Source of the DNA: Microbacterium gubbeenense DSM 15944
GTDB lineage: Bacteria; Actinomycetota; Actinomycetes; Actinomycetales; Microbacteriaceae
Assembly (NCBI RefSeq): GCF_000422745.1
Contig: NZ_AUGQ01000006.1
Location: forward strand, 62,001-126,000
DNA length: 64,000 bases
Direction of reading: 5' to 3'
In this document: in pieces, positions 36,701 to 44,939 of the stretch
Numbering within the stretch: position 1 is the first letter of the stretch
Layout: the number at the start of each line of letters is the position of its first letter
Translations under genes and position numbers: made by a program
Notes under the pieces: generated by a model
Databases searched by the model: none
What the model was told of the DNA's origin: nothing
What the model saw: the letters and a program-made list of their open reading frames with translations, nothing else

Positions 36701-36912
36701 TCGTGTCGAAGACCATCGGCGAGAGCCCGTACCGCCTCGCCCATCAGCACACGCTGGGCGGCGAGGCCCGTGAGGCCTTCCTGCACGCCGTCGCGGAGGC
36801 GGCGCGCGGCATGGCGGCCTCGAGCTTCGTCGCCGCCGTCGAGACGCATTGCCAGGGCCAGCGCATGGCCCCGGTCTGCCGGATTCACACGATCGGAGCG
36901 GTCAGCTCATGA
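33706..36912 (+). CDS. adnA: AdnA-type helicase-nuclease subunit
   Basis: First half of the AdnAB motor-nuclease that resects double-strand DNA ends in actinobacteria. The 1068-residue protein has a UvrD-like motor (VIGAPGSGKTAVLVERTARL; motif II VVLIDDAQELTRGG, where the usual DExQ is DDAQ) and a C-terminal RecB-like nuclease with D907 (FIDRVEEY), D951 and K953 (VVVVDLKTGKSE). Cysteines C783, C1049 and C1058 match three of four Fe-S ligands; the fourth position is Q1052. ATG 33706 is preferred over 33676 because TAGCGT ends 7 nt upstream. Overlaps adnB by 4 nt. Confidence 0.9.
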   Translation: MSDMSWDAGQAAVLGLDSAESGTVIGAPGSGKTAVLVERTARLLEGDDPLTPDQVLVLTPSRASATRLRDRLGTRISAATPGPLARSVGSFAFQIVRAGATGGRAPELLTGAEQDRVLAQLIEGDISDALIDWPAHLGETVRRSRQFRSEVRSFLDQAIELDTSRDELRALRGGEWAPVVDLLDEYAGVIQRMRTTALGASELTGLAVDALRGESHIPGVDELRVVLIDDAQELTRGGIALAEALRARGVAVLAAGDPDIASGAFRGITPDMFSDLIRALGDVHVLDGQHRSCGELAWLVRHLTQTIGAAGRVEHRRAPGPEPESWERVTTLRASSPGEEADLIARRLRELHLGGATAWGRMAVIAHDTRQLVALDTELAARDVPTRAAGVPRPLGSERAVRQIMEIVRLGLTPVADREVDQLVEALRTPFGGFDGVGLRRLRGALRHAELEVGGTRPARELLREGFAHPVLFATLDTGEGRAAERFAVTLSQVAVMAEKGGTVHDLLWHVWDRSRLAEPWHRIATSPGPLSGEVSRALDGLVALFDAAKRAIERNPNEGPQRFIREILDSDVPEDTLSSPERHDAVTLLTPANALSTEFDVVVIAGLQDGVWPNTRLRGGILGSWRLVDAVRAARDGSDPVDEPLIDRRRQALHDELRLFVRAASRATTRLIVTAVDNDDQIASPLFSQLPPATPAAAGDEHPLTLRGLTAKHRRTLTSSPDERARAEAAGQLRALAAHGVPGADPDEWYGVREPSTTRPLRDLEQTYVKVSPSQIDAFTECGLGWVIGALGGDAITSPSAGIGTLLHAALEQVPEGGIDEMRAVLDARWGELDFEAPWIAARERRRAEEYLERLDGYLAQVALQNGRVVSSEGAFRLAISTTDEQVVPGGEAYAPGNAVVGGFIDRVEEYPRGSGDHAIARRGARGSKTAWQAMAAPDEDAGRRVVVVDLKTGKSEDRTNDDLVAGDAQLSAYQLAVAQGLVDGADPGALAGARLVVVSKTIGESPYRLAHQHTLGGEAREAFLHAVAEAARGMAASSFVAAVETHCQGQRMAPVCRIHTIGAVSS

Positions 36913-39900
36913 CATTCACCGAGGGACGGGGCCTATCGGCCGGGGTGATCGCGCGGGCGCTCGATCTGTTCCCGCCGACGCCCGATCAGACGCGCGTTAT
37001 CGAGGCAGCGGCCGAGCCCGCGCTCGTCGTGGCCGGCGCCGGCAGCGGCAAGACCGAGACGATGTCGATGCGGGTGCTGTGGCTCGTCGCGAACGGCTTC
37101 GTGCGCGCCGACGAGATCCTGGGGCTGACGTTCACCCGCAAGGCGGCGGGCGAGCTCGCCGAGCGCATCGCGGATCGCCTCGCGCAGCTCGACGAGTACG
37201 GCCGGCGGGGTCTGCTGCCGCACCTGGCCGAGATCGTCGCCAGCGACGAGTTCGCCCGGCTCGAGGGTGTGAAGCCCCGCGCGCAGCGCCGGGCGATCAT
37301 CCGCGACGTGATCGAGATCTTCGCCGCGCGCCGCGGGCACGAGGCCGATGAGTCCGCGGTCGCCGACGACCTGCTCGATCGACCGCGGGTGTCCACCTAC
37401 AACGCGTTCGCCGACGCGATCGTGCGCGAGAACGCCGCGCGCATCGGGCGCGATCCCGACGCGGCGATGCTCGCGGACTCGTCCGCATGGATCGTGGCGC
37501 GACGGGTCGCGGTGCGCGCCGAGGGCGCCGGCCTCGAGGACATGGACGGCACGCTGGGCCCGCTCGTCGACGCGATCCGCACGCTCTCGGGCGAGCTGCT
37601 CGACCACCGGGCCGATCCCGAGGCCGTGCGGCGGTACGCGGTGCGCCAGGCCGCCGAGTTCGCCCCGTTCGTCGACGATTCCGTCGCGACGACGCGCTCG
37701 TGGGAATCGGCCCATCGCGCGCTGACCGCGCTTCCGACGTTCCTCGACATCGTCGCCGATTACGAGGCCGAGAAATCGAGGCGCGGGGTGCTCGAGTTCG
37801 CCAACCAGGTCGCGGGGGCTCTTGACGTCACCGAAGCCGCACCGGACGTCATCGAGCAGCTGCGGGAGCAGTACCCCGTCGTGCTGCTCGACGAATATCA
37901 GGACACCTCCGTCCTGCAGACGAGGCTGCTCGCCGCGCTGTTCCGCGACAGCGCCGTGATGGCCGTCGGCGATCCGAATCAGGCGATCTACGGCTGGCGC
38001 GGCGCGAGCGCCGACAACATCCCGAGCTTCCCCGCCGACTTCGCGCAGGAGAAGCCGGCGCACCGGTTCGAGCTGATGACGAGCTGGCGCAATGACACGA
38101 GCATCCTTACGGCGGCGAACACGCTCGTGAAGAGCTTCGAGACGGCGCCCCGCACCGGGGTGTCCGAGCTCGGGGCGCGCGACGGGGCGGGCCCGGGCGT
38201 CGTCGACGTGACGTACCCGCGCACGATCGATGAGGAGGCCGCAGGCGTGGCGGACTGGTTCGCGCGCCGGCAGGCCGAGCACACGGGCCGCGACCCGCTG
38301 ACGGGCGCCGTGCTGTTCCGCAGCAAGGCGCACATGCAGCGATTCGCCGATGCGCTCGGCGAGCGGGGCGTGCCGCACCGGATCCTCGGGCTCGGCGGCC
38401 TGCTGTCGGTGCCCGAGGTGACCGACGTCGTGAGCGCGCTGCGCGTGATCCACGACCCGCTCCAGGGCTCCGCGCTCATCCGCCTCCTCGTCGGACCGCG
38501 CTTCGCGGTCGGGGTGGCCGACATGGGGGCGCTGCATGACGTGGCGGTCAGCCTGTCGACGAGAGACCAGGCGCTGGCGCCGCTCAGCGCCGACGTCACG
38601 CAACGGGTGCGAGATTCGGCGGGCATCGACGAGCAGGTCTCGATCATCGACGCGCTCGATTTCGTTCGGCGCAGCCGTGCCGACCACGGCTTCCTCTCGG
38701 CGTTCACCGAGGAGGGGCTCGCGCGCCTCAAGGAGTCGGGCGAGATGTTCGACCGGCTGCGGCGGGCATCGTCGCAGCCCGTGCCCGACCTGATCCGGCT
38801 CATCGAGCAGGAGCTGCGCCTCGACATCGAGCTGCCGGCGAACGAATCGCGCGGCGCCGCGCGCACGGCCGCGAGCCAGCTGCGCGCGTTCGCCGATGAG
38901 GTGCGCGGCTTCCTCTCGGTCGACGAGCGCGGCACGCTCGGCAGCGTGCTGAGCTGGCTCGACCACGCCGAGAAGAAGGACGACATGGCGCCGCGCGCCG
39001 AGGCGCCCGAGCCGGGTGTGGTGCAGCTGCTGACGGTGCACGGCTCGAAAGGCCTCGAGTGGGACGCGGTCGCGGTCGTGCGCCTCGTCGCGAACGAGTT
39101 CCCCGGATCGATCAAGAACAAGTCGGGCGGGTTCCGCATGGGCAGCCTGCCGAACGCGTTCCGCGGCGACGCGGCCGCGCTGCCGTCGTTCGATTGGCAG
39201 GCTCCGGCCGTCATCCCGGACGCGAAGGCGCTCCGCGCCGAGACCAAGGAGCTGAAGGCGGCGTTCGACGCGTTCGAGCAGGGCAACCGCGACCATCACG
39301 CCGACGAGGAGCGGCGGCTCGCGTACGTCGCGGTCACGCGTGCGCGCACCCACCTGCTGCTGACGGGCTCGTACTGGGCGGGGCAGAGCGAACCCCGCAA
39401 CCCCAGCGCTTACCTCGTCGAGATCCTCGCGGCGCTGGGTCGGGATGCGGTGCCCGAGATGACGAAGGATGCTGAAACGAAGTCGTACGACGACGAGAAC
39501 CCTTACGCGGGCGAGGGCGCGACGATCTCGTGGCCGCTCGATGCCCTCGGCGCCCGCCGCGCCCGGGTGGCAGCGGCAGCCGATCTGGTGCGCGGCGCCG
39601 AGATGGCCGAACCGACGGTCGAGCTGCAGCGCCTGCTCGACGAGCGCGATGCGCGGGGCGCCACCCGCGTGATGCCGGTGCCCACGCGCGTGCCGGCGTC
39701 GAAGTTCAAGGACTACGTGGTCGGTTTCGACGAGACGATCTCCGCTCTTGCGCGCCCGATGCCCGAGCGGCCGTACCGCCAGACCCGGCTCGGCACGCTG
39801 TTCCACCAGTGGGTCGAAGAGCGCTCGGGACTCACGGCCCGCGCGGCGTCGATCGATGACGCGCTATGGGACACCGACGACGGCGAGGAGTGGGCGGATC

Positions 39901-40325
39901 CCGCGGCGCAGACCGACGACGACGCACGCGACCTCGGCGTGCTGCGCGAGAAGTTCGAGCGCAGCGAATGGGCGATCCTGAAGCCGATCGAGGTCGAGAC
40001 CGAGGTCGATTTCCCTCTCGTCCTCGACGAGAACGAGCCGCCCCACATCATGATCTGCAAGCTCGACGCCGTGTACCGCAGAAACGGCAGGATCGAGATC
40101 GTCGACTGGAAGACCGGGAAGGCGCCGCGCACGCCCGCAGAACGCACCGACCGCATGCTGCAGCTGGCGCTGTATCGGCTCGCCTACCACCGGCGCCACG
40201 GCGTGCCGCTCGATGAGATCGACGTCGCGCTGTTCTACGTGCCCGACGAGCTCGTGCTGCGCGACGAGGGAGCGATGGGGGAGCGCGAGCTCATCGCGCG
40301 CTGGAGGGCGGCGCGGAAGCCTTAG
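36909..40325 (+). CDS. adnB: AdnB-type helicase-nuclease subunit
   Basis: Second half of AdnAB. The 1138-residue protein carries a complete UvrD motor: Walker A VVAGAGSGKTETMSM with K48, LTFTRKAAGELAER, motif II VVLLDEYQDTSVLQTRL with D328, GDPNQAIYGWRGASADN, and VHGSKGLEWDAVAVVRL. The C-terminal RecB-type nuclease shows D1053 (ICKLDAVYRRNG), D1066 and K1068 (EIVDWKTGKAPRTP) and QLALYRLAYHRRHG. No Fe-S cysteines are visible here. ATG 36909 overlaps the adnA stop (ATGA). Ends 4 bp into the convergent phosphotransferase gene. Confidence 0.93.
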   Translation: MTFTEGRGLSAGVIARALDLFPPTPDQTRVIEAAAEPALVVAGAGSGKTETMSMRVLWLVANGFVRADEILGLTFTRKAAGELAERIADRLAQLDEYGRRGLLPHLAEIVASDEFARLEGVKPRAQRRAIIRDVIEIFAARRGHEADESAVADDLLDRPRVSTYNAFADAIVRENAARIGRDPDAAMLADSSAWIVARRVAVRAEGAGLEDMDGTLGPLVDAIRTLSGELLDHRADPEAVRRYAVRQAAEFAPFVDDSVATTRSWESAHRALTALPTFLDIVADYEAEKSRRGVLEFANQVAGALDVTEAAPDVIEQLREQYPVVLLDEYQDTSVLQTRLLAALFRDSAVMAVGDPNQAIYGWRGASADNIPSFPADFAQEKPAHRFELMTSWRNDTSILTAANTLVKSFETAPRTGVSELGARDGAGPGVVDVTYPRTIDEEAAGVADWFARRQAEHTGRDPLTGAVLFRSKAHMQRFADALGERGVPHRILGLGGLLSVPEVTDVVSALRVIHDPLQGSALIRLLVGPRFAVGVADMGALHDVAVSLSTRDQALAPLSADVTQRVRDSAGIDEQVSIIDALDFVRRSRADHGFLSAFTEEGLARLKESGEMFDRLRRASSQPVPDLIRLIEQELRLDIELPANESRGAARTAASQLRAFADEVRGFLSVDERGTLGSVLSWLDHAEKKDDMAPRAEAPEPGVVQLLTVHGSKGLEWDAVAVVRLVANEFPGSIKNKSGGFRMGSLPNAFRGDAAALPSFDWQAPAVIPDAKALRAETKELKAAFDAFEQGNRDHHADEERRLAYVAVTRARTHLLLTGSYWAGQSEPRNPSAYLVEILAALGRDAVPEMTKDAETKSYDDENPYAGEGATISWPLDALGARRARVAAAADLVRGAEMAEPTVELQRLLDERDARGATRVMPVPTRVPASKFKDYVVGFDETISALARPMPERPYRQTRLGTLFHQWVEERSGLTARAASIDDALWDTDDGEEWADPAAQTDDDARDLGVLREKFERSEWAILKPIEVETEVDFPLVLDENEPPHIMICKLDAVYRRNGRIEIVDWKTGKAPRTPAERTDRMLQLALYRLAYHRRHGVPLDEIDVALFYVPDELVLRDEGAMGERELIARWRAARKP

Positions 40326-41497
40326 TCCTTCTCGTCGACGTCGACCGGCTGCGTCGCGTCGTCGACGGGGCGGGTGGCATCGTCCGGGTCGACCGTGCGC
40401 GGCGGCGCCGCGTCCCACGACTCCTCCGAGTGCAGGCGCAGCTCGTCGGGGTCGAACTGGTCGGTGTGCATCGAGGTGTCCGACCCGTTCGGGGTCGTCC
40501 GGGGCATGCGATCGAGCAGGGCGATCGCCTCGCTGACGTCGGCGCGGTCGCGCACGGGCAGATCCGCCATCAGGTCGTCGTCGACGAGCCCCGCCGAGAG
40601 CGAGTCGAGCAGCGCGGCCGCGTCGTCGACGATGTCGGTGCGGTGAGCCTCGATGCCGTGCAGGAGCCAGCGGGCGAACTCGAGCTCGGCGTGCAGCCGT
40701 GCGCGCACGCGCAGCGCGGCATCGGGCGAGCGCACGGCGGCATCGCCGTAACCGCGGAACACGTCTTCCGCACCCTCGGACGCACCGGCTGTCCAGTGCA
40801 GGTCGACTGCGGGATCGCCGATCGAGAGGCCCTGCCAGTCGAGCACGCCTGTCACGCGCGGAACATCATCGGCGTCGTCCTGGAGGACGAACGACGTTGC
40901 CTGCGCGCCGCCGAGCACGACGACCTGCTCGTAGCCCCACAACCGGTCGTCCTCGACGGCCTCCCGCCAACGCACCATCAGGCGCACCGGCACGCGGCCC
41001 GACCGGCCGATCGCGTCCAGAAGCCGCTCGAGACCGGCCCGAGCATCGGCGGGCGAGCGCTCGGGCAGCCCCGCCGCGCGCACGACCGACGGGGGCAGTC
41101 CGTGCACGCGGGCGATCGCCCCGCCGATCTCGCCCGCGACGCCGCGACCGGCCGGAATGTGGGCGGCCTCGACCTGGTAACCCGGCAGGTATGTCATCAC
41201 GACGATGCGCGCGTCGCCGATCGCGGCGGTTCCGCGCGATTGCGGAGCATCGAACCCGAGGTATGCGCGGGCGCCGGCGGTGAGAGCGCGCAGCGCGACG
41301 AGCTCGCTGTCGATCTCCTGGTCGACCTCGGCCGAGGTCGGAATGCGCACGACGAGCTTCTCGCCGTCCGCGAGCGTGATGAGCGCGGCATCGAACCGGC
41401 CCGACCCGTCTGCCGTGAGGCGCCTGGTGGAGCGGATCGCGGCGTCCGGCAGCGCCGCGGATGCGGCCGCGGCTAGAGTGAGGGTGGTTCGTGCCAT
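40322..41497 (-). CDS. aminoglycoside phosphotransferase-family kinase
   Basis: A 391-residue kinase-like protein of the APH/macrolide 2'-phosphotransferase fold. It has an N-lobe strand and lysine region (LITLADGEKLVVRIPTSAEV), GGAIARVHGLP, the linker and the catalytic-loop region around VTGVLDWQGLSIGDPAVDLH, where DxxxxxxGDPAxDL corresponds to the metal-binding motif; the Brenner-type HGD is not obvious. The C-terminal 70 residues are acidic and repetitive (DDATRPVDDATQPVDVDEKD). This gene is a usual neighbour of nudC and uvrD2 in actinobacteria; no evidence ties it to drug resistance. TAGTCT lies 7 nt before the ATG. Confidence 0.82.
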   Translation of the reverse strand: MARTTLTLAAAASAALPDAAIRSTRRLTADGSGRFDAALITLADGEKLVVRIPTSAEVDQEIDSELVALRALTAGARAYLGFDAPQSRGTAAIGDARIVVMTYLPGYQVEAAHIPAGRGVAGEIGGAIARVHGLPPSVVRAAGLPERSPADARAGLERLLDAIGRSGRVPVRLMVRWREAVEDDRLWGYEQVVVLGGAQATSFVLQDDADDVPRVTGVLDWQGLSIGDPAVDLHWTAGASEGAEDVFRGYGDAAVRSPDAALRVRARLHAELEFARWLLHGIEAHRTDIVDDAAALLDSLSAGLVDDDLMADLPVRDRADVSEAIALLDRMPRTTPNGSDTSMHTDQFDPDELRLHSEESWDAAPPRTVDPDDATRPVDDATQPVDVDEKD

Positions 41498-41561
41498 GCC
41501 GCCCAGACTAGGTGGCGCACACGTGCGCCCCGCCCCGCCACGCCCCGCAGAGAGGGAGTCG

Positions 41562-42449
41562 ATGCCTGCATCCGCCGCTTTTCCGATCGATCTGAGCGCA
41601 GACGAGCGCATGGACGATGGCCTCCTCGACAGGCTGCGCGGCGACGACCTCACGCTCGTCGTCAGCGTGATCGGCGACCGGATCGCGACATCCGACGGGA
41701 CGCTCGCCATCGCATCGCCCGCGGACGTGGGAGACGCGACGTGGGCCTTCCTCGGGCGCGCTCCGAGCGGCGCCGGCGTGCTGCTCGCCGTGCTCGGAGA
41801 CCGCGACGCATCGGCCCCCGCAGGGGAGTGGTCTGCCTTCCGCGACGCGGCCGTCAGCATGTCGCAGCCTGAGGTCGAGCTCGGCACGAGCGCGGTCGCG
41901 CTCGGCCGATGGCTCGCGGACGCGTCGTTCTGCCCCGCATGCGGATCCGCCACCGAGCAGCGCATGGCCGGCTGGGCCCGCGGGTGCACCCAGTGCCGTC
42001 GCGAGCATTTTCCGCGCACGGATCCCGCTGTGATCGTCGCGGTCATGAGCGAGGACCGCCAGCGCCTGCTGCTCGGTGCGAACGCCCTGTGGCACGGGGA
42101 GATGTTCTCGTGCTTCGCGGGCTTCGTCGAGGCGGGCGAATCGGCGGAATCGGCGATCCATCGCGAGCTGGTCGAAGAGGCCGGTGTGCGCGTGCGCGAC
42201 GTGCGCTACATCGAATCGCAGGCCTGGCCCTATCCGCGCTCGCTCATGCTCGGATACCACGCCACCGTCGTCGACGAGGCAGAGGTCCGGCCCGACGGCG
42301 AGGAGATCGTCGAGGCGCGCTGGTTCACGCGCGAGGAGATCGGCCGCGGGCTTGCGGGCGAGCTGGACGTGCGGGTTCCCGGGGGGATCTCGGTCGCGCA
42401 TCGACTGATCCGCACCTGGTACGACGAGGCGGAGGATCCCGCGCCGTGA
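41562..42449 (+). CDS. nudC: NAD(H) diphosphatase NudC
   Basis: Nudix enzyme that splits NADH and removes NAD caps from RNA 5' ends. The 295-residue protein has a zinc ribbon (CPACGSATEQRMAGWARGC, then CTQC), the Nudix box GFVEAGESAESAIHRELVEE plus AGV, and the family-specific ESQAWPYPRSLMLGY (consensus SQPWPFPxS). The ATG at 41562 has ribosome site AGAGGGAG; the open frame extending to 41205 is antisense to the phosphotransferase and rejected. Its stop overlaps the GTG of uvrD2. Confidence 0.95.
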   Translation: MPASAAFPIDLSADERMDDGLLDRLRGDDLTLVVSVIGDRIATSDGTLAIASPADVGDATWAFLGRAPSGAGVLLAVLGDRDASAPAGEWSAFRDAAVSMSQPEVELGTSAVALGRWLADASFCPACGSATEQRMAGWARGCTQCRREHFPRTDPAVIVAVMSEDRQRLLLGANALWHGEMFSCFAGFVEAGESAESAIHRELVEEAGVRVRDVRYIESQAWPYPRSLMLGYHATVVDEAEVRPDGEEIVEARWFTREEIGRGLAGELDVRVPGGISVAHRLIRTWYDEAEDPAP

Positions 42450-44149
42450 GCGCGCTGGACTCGCTCGACGCCGAACAGCGTCGCGCGGCGGAGATCGTGC
42501 GCGGTCCCGTGGCGGTGCTCGCCGGCGCCGGCACCGGCAAGACGCGCGTCATTACGCACCGCATCGCGTACGGCGTCGAGGAGGGCACGTACACGCCGAA
42601 CCGCGTGCTCGCGCTGACGTTCACGTCGAAGGCCGCGGGCGAGCTGCGCGGCCGGCTGCGCGCCATGGGCGTCGTCGGTGTGCAGGCGAAGACGTTCCAC
42701 GCGGCCGCGCTCGCGCAGCTGAACTACTTCTGGCCGACGGTGGCGGGCGACACGGCCCCCAGGATCGTCGATAACAAGGTGCGCCTGCTCGCGCACGCGG
42801 CCGATTCGGTGAAGCTTCGGCCAGACACGAACACGCTGCGAGACATCGCAGCCGAGATCGAGTGGCGCAAGGTCACGATGCGCTCGATCGAGCAGTACGC
42901 GGCGCTCGAGCGCCGCGTCGGATCAGTCTCGCCGACCGCGCTCGTCGACCTGATGGGCGCGTACGAGAAGCTCAAAGACGAGCGCCGTCAGCTCGATTTC
43001 GAGGACGTGCTGCTCGCGTGCGCCGGCATGATCGAGTCGGAGCCGAAGGTCGCCGTTGCCGTGCGGGAGCAGTACCGGCACTTCACGGTCGACGAGTACC
43101 AGGACGTCTCGGCGCTGCAGAACAGGCTCCTCGAGCTGTGGCTCGGCAACCGCCGCGACATCTGCGTCGTCGGAGACGCGAGCCAGACCATCTACTCCTT
43201 CACGGGCGCCGACGCATCGTTCCTGCTCGATTTCGGCAGCACGTATCGCGACAGCACGATCGTGCGCCTCGAGCGCAACTATCGCTCGGCGCCGCCCGTC
43301 CTCGCCGTCGCGAACGCCCTGATGCGCGATCGGCCCGGCGCCTTGCGGCTGACCGCCGCATCCGCTGAGGAGGGCGCACCGGCGCCGACCGTCACGGCCT
43401 ATGAGCACGACGCGGCCGAGGCCGACGGCGTGGCGCGGCGGATCCGTGCACTGATCGACGGGGGAGCGCAGCCGGGCGATATCGCCGTGCTCTACCGGTC
43501 GCATGCGCAGTCCGCGCCGCTGCAGCAGGCGCTCGCGCAGCAGCAGATCCCGACGAGCGCGATCGGCGGCACGCGGTTCTTCGACATGCCGGAGGTGCGA
43601 CAGGCGATCCTCGCGATCCGGGCGGCCGCGGTCGCGCCGAGCGACCTGACCTTCTCGGGCGCGGTCCGCGATGTGCTCCGAGGGCTCGGCCACACCGACG
43701 AAGCGCCCGAGGCCGGCGGCGCGCGGCGCACGGCCTGGGAGGCGCGGCAGGCGATCCTCCGGCTCGCGGAGGAGGCCGGGCCCGGATCGACGATGCGCGG
43801 GTTCGCCGACGATCTGCTGGCGCGCGCGAAGGATCAGCACGAGCCCGCGCTGACGACCGTCACGCTCGCGACGCTGCACGCGGCGAAGGGCCTCGAATGG
43901 CCGACCGTCTTCCTCGTGGGCGCGTCGGAGGGGCTGCTGCCGATCTCGTACGCCACGAGCCTCGACGGCATCGACGAAGAGCGCCGCCTCGCCTACGTCG
44001 GCATCACCCGCGCCGAGCGGCGCCTCGTGGTGTCGTGGTCTCGGGGCGGTCGAGCAGGGCGACGGGCATCTCGCTTTCTCGCGGAGATCGGCACAGACAC
44101 GCTGCGTGAGGTCGATGCGAGCGCCACCGGCGCCGCCCGTCGAGGCTGA
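42446..44149 (+). CDS. uvrD2: UvrD-like DNA helicase (UvrD2 type, short form)
   Basis: A 567-residue superfamily 1 helicase: Walker A LAGAGTGKTRVITHRIAY with K32, LTFTSKAAGELRGRL, motif II FTVDEYQDVSALQNRLL with D216, VVGDASQTIYSFTGADASF, RLERNYRSAPP and LHAAKGLEWPTVFLVGASEG. The mycobacterial UvrD2 is about 130 residues longer with a tetracysteine and HRDC region; both are missing here and the protein ends soon after the motor (SRFLAEIGTDTL). GTG 42446 overlaps the nudC stop. Its last 146 bp are antisense to the cyclodehydratase-like gene. Confidence 0.92.
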   Translation: MSALDSLDAEQRRAAEIVRGPVAVLAGAGTGKTRVITHRIAYGVEEGTYTPNRVLALTFTSKAAGELRGRLRAMGVVGVQAKTFHAAALAQLNYFWPTVAGDTAPRIVDNKVRLLAHAADSVKLRPDTNTLRDIAAEIEWRKVTMRSIEQYAALERRVGSVSPTALVDLMGAYEKLKDERRQLDFEDVLLACAGMIESEPKVAVAVREQYRHFTVDEYQDVSALQNRLLELWLGNRRDICVVGDASQTIYSFTGADASFLLDFGSTYRDSTIVRLERNYRSAPPVLAVANALMRDRPGALRLTAASAEEGAPAPTVTAYEHDAAEADGVARRIRALIDGGAQPGDIAVLYRSHAQSAPLQQALAQQQIPTSAIGGTRFFDMPEVRQAILAIRAAAVAPSDLTFSGAVRDVLRGLGHTDEAPEAGGARRTAWEARQAILRLAEEAGPGSTMRGFADDLLARAKDQHEPALTTVTLATLHAAKGLEWPTVFLVGASEGLLPISYATSLDGIDEERRLAYVGITRAERRLVVSWSRGGRAGRRASRFLAEIGTDTLREVDASATGAARRG

Positions 44150-44858
44150 CGGCGACGGATCGGGTGCGCGACGAGCGCTCATCGACGGAGGAGACGACGC
44201 GCGCGACGAGCGAGGCAGCGAGCGCTCCGAGCGTGCGCGACGGGTCGGCGCCGGTCGTGCGCGACGCGAGCTGGGTCGCGATCATCGGCCACGCGGCGTC
44301 CCGCTCGCGCTCGTGCTCCCATAGGCACGAGAGGCAGGCCGTCGTGCCCGGCAGGATGTAGGGGCCGACGACCGCGCGCCCGACCTCGAGCGAGATGGGA
44401 AGGTGCGGCACGTCGGCGCTCATCATCTCGCGGGCGAGGTGCGGGGGAACGAGATCGCGGCCGAGCAGGATCGCGGCGCCGCCGGACGCCGCTTCGATGG
44501 CGGTGCGCCGCACCGCGACGAATCCGGCGTCGCGGAGCCCATCGAACATGCCGAGCACGGCCTCGTGCGGCACGCGGTCCGCGGTGACGAGCGAGATCTC
44601 GCGCGGCGCCGCGACCTCACGCAGTGCGGGGCCGAGCACGGCGAGGAACGCCGCCGTCTCCGCGGGCTCGGCGCCGAACGCGGCCGCGACGCCCGCGATC
44701 CGCCCGGCCGGGATGCCGCCCTCGAGCGCGGCGAGCAGCTTGAGCTGCCAGCGCGACGGATCCTCGAGCACGACGACGGCCGGACGCGCGCCGATCTGCA
44801 GTGACCGCGCATCGCGCCACAGCACGGGGCGCGCGGGGTCGACCTCGATCATCGGCAT
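44004..44858 (-). CDS. orphan TOMM cyclodehydratase-like (ThiF-type) protein
   Basis: A 284-residue protein resembling the E1/ThiF-like component of azole-peptide (TOMM) cyclodehydratases and their actinobacterial orphans beside uvrD2. Visible are VVLEDPSRWQLKLLAALEGG, HLPISLEVGRAVVGPYILPG, TTACLSCLWEHERERDAAWP (CxxC of a zinc site) and a late HRPHAACLCRSPRES (CxC, second half of the site). No YcaO gene or leader-peptide precursor is present. The CxC lies within the 146-bp overlap with uvrD2, so both reading frames are constrained there. Function unknown. Confidence 0.7.
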   Translation of the reverse strand: MPMIEVDPARPVLWRDARSLQIGARPAVVVLEDPSRWQLKLLAALEGGIPAGRIAGVAAAFGAEPAETAAFLAVLGPALREVAAPREISLVTADRVPHEAVLGMFDGLRDAGFVAVRRTAIEAASGGAAILLGRDLVPPHLAREMMSADVPHLPISLEVGRAVVGPYILPGTTACLSCLWEHERERDAAWPMIATQLASRTTGADPSRTLGALAASLVARVVSSVDERSSRTRSVAVSLDGRRRWRSHRPHAACLCRSPRESEMPVALLDRPETTTPRGAARRG

Positions 44859-44895
44859 GGCCCGATTCTGCCGCGCCGCGGCCGGTCACATCCGG

Positions 44896-44932
44896 TTATC
44901 CACAGGTCGATCTCGAGATCGGCCCCTGTGGA
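44896..44932. terminator. long hairpin with an embedded DnaA-box sequence
   Basis: TCCACAGG (44899-44906) and CCTGTGGA (44925-44932) flank CGATCTCGAGATCG, a perfect 14-bp palindrome (44908-44921). It lies 8 bp after the stop of the metalloprotease gene on the minus strand and before the cyclodehydratase-like gene, fitting a terminator. The left side contains TTATCCACA (44896-44904), identical to the DnaA-box consensus. Confidence 0.55.
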
Positions 44933-44939
44933 CGGTGCG

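Noticed and set aside
33718-36888. Open frame of about 1056 codons on the minus strand opposite adnA
   Set aside because: No recognisable domain; Arg/Gly/Asp-rich composition typical of frames opposite high-GC genes, while the plus strand encodes a clear helicase-nuclease.
40322-41497. Acquired aminoglycoside or macrolide resistance gene
   Set aside because: The family is broad, the position beside nudC and uvrD2 is conserved in actinobacteria, and there are no mobile signs.
41205-41561. N-terminal extension of nudC
   Set aside because: Antisense to the phosphotransferase gene; ATG 41562 has a ribosome site.
44004-44858. Azole-peptide (TOMM) biosynthesis cluster
   Set aside because: No YcaO cyclodehydratase, dehydrogenase or precursor peptide found around it.
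44896-44904. Replication origin suggested by a DnaA box
   Set aside because: Only one box, inside a terminator-like palindrome, with no dnaA, dnaN or AT-rich region near.
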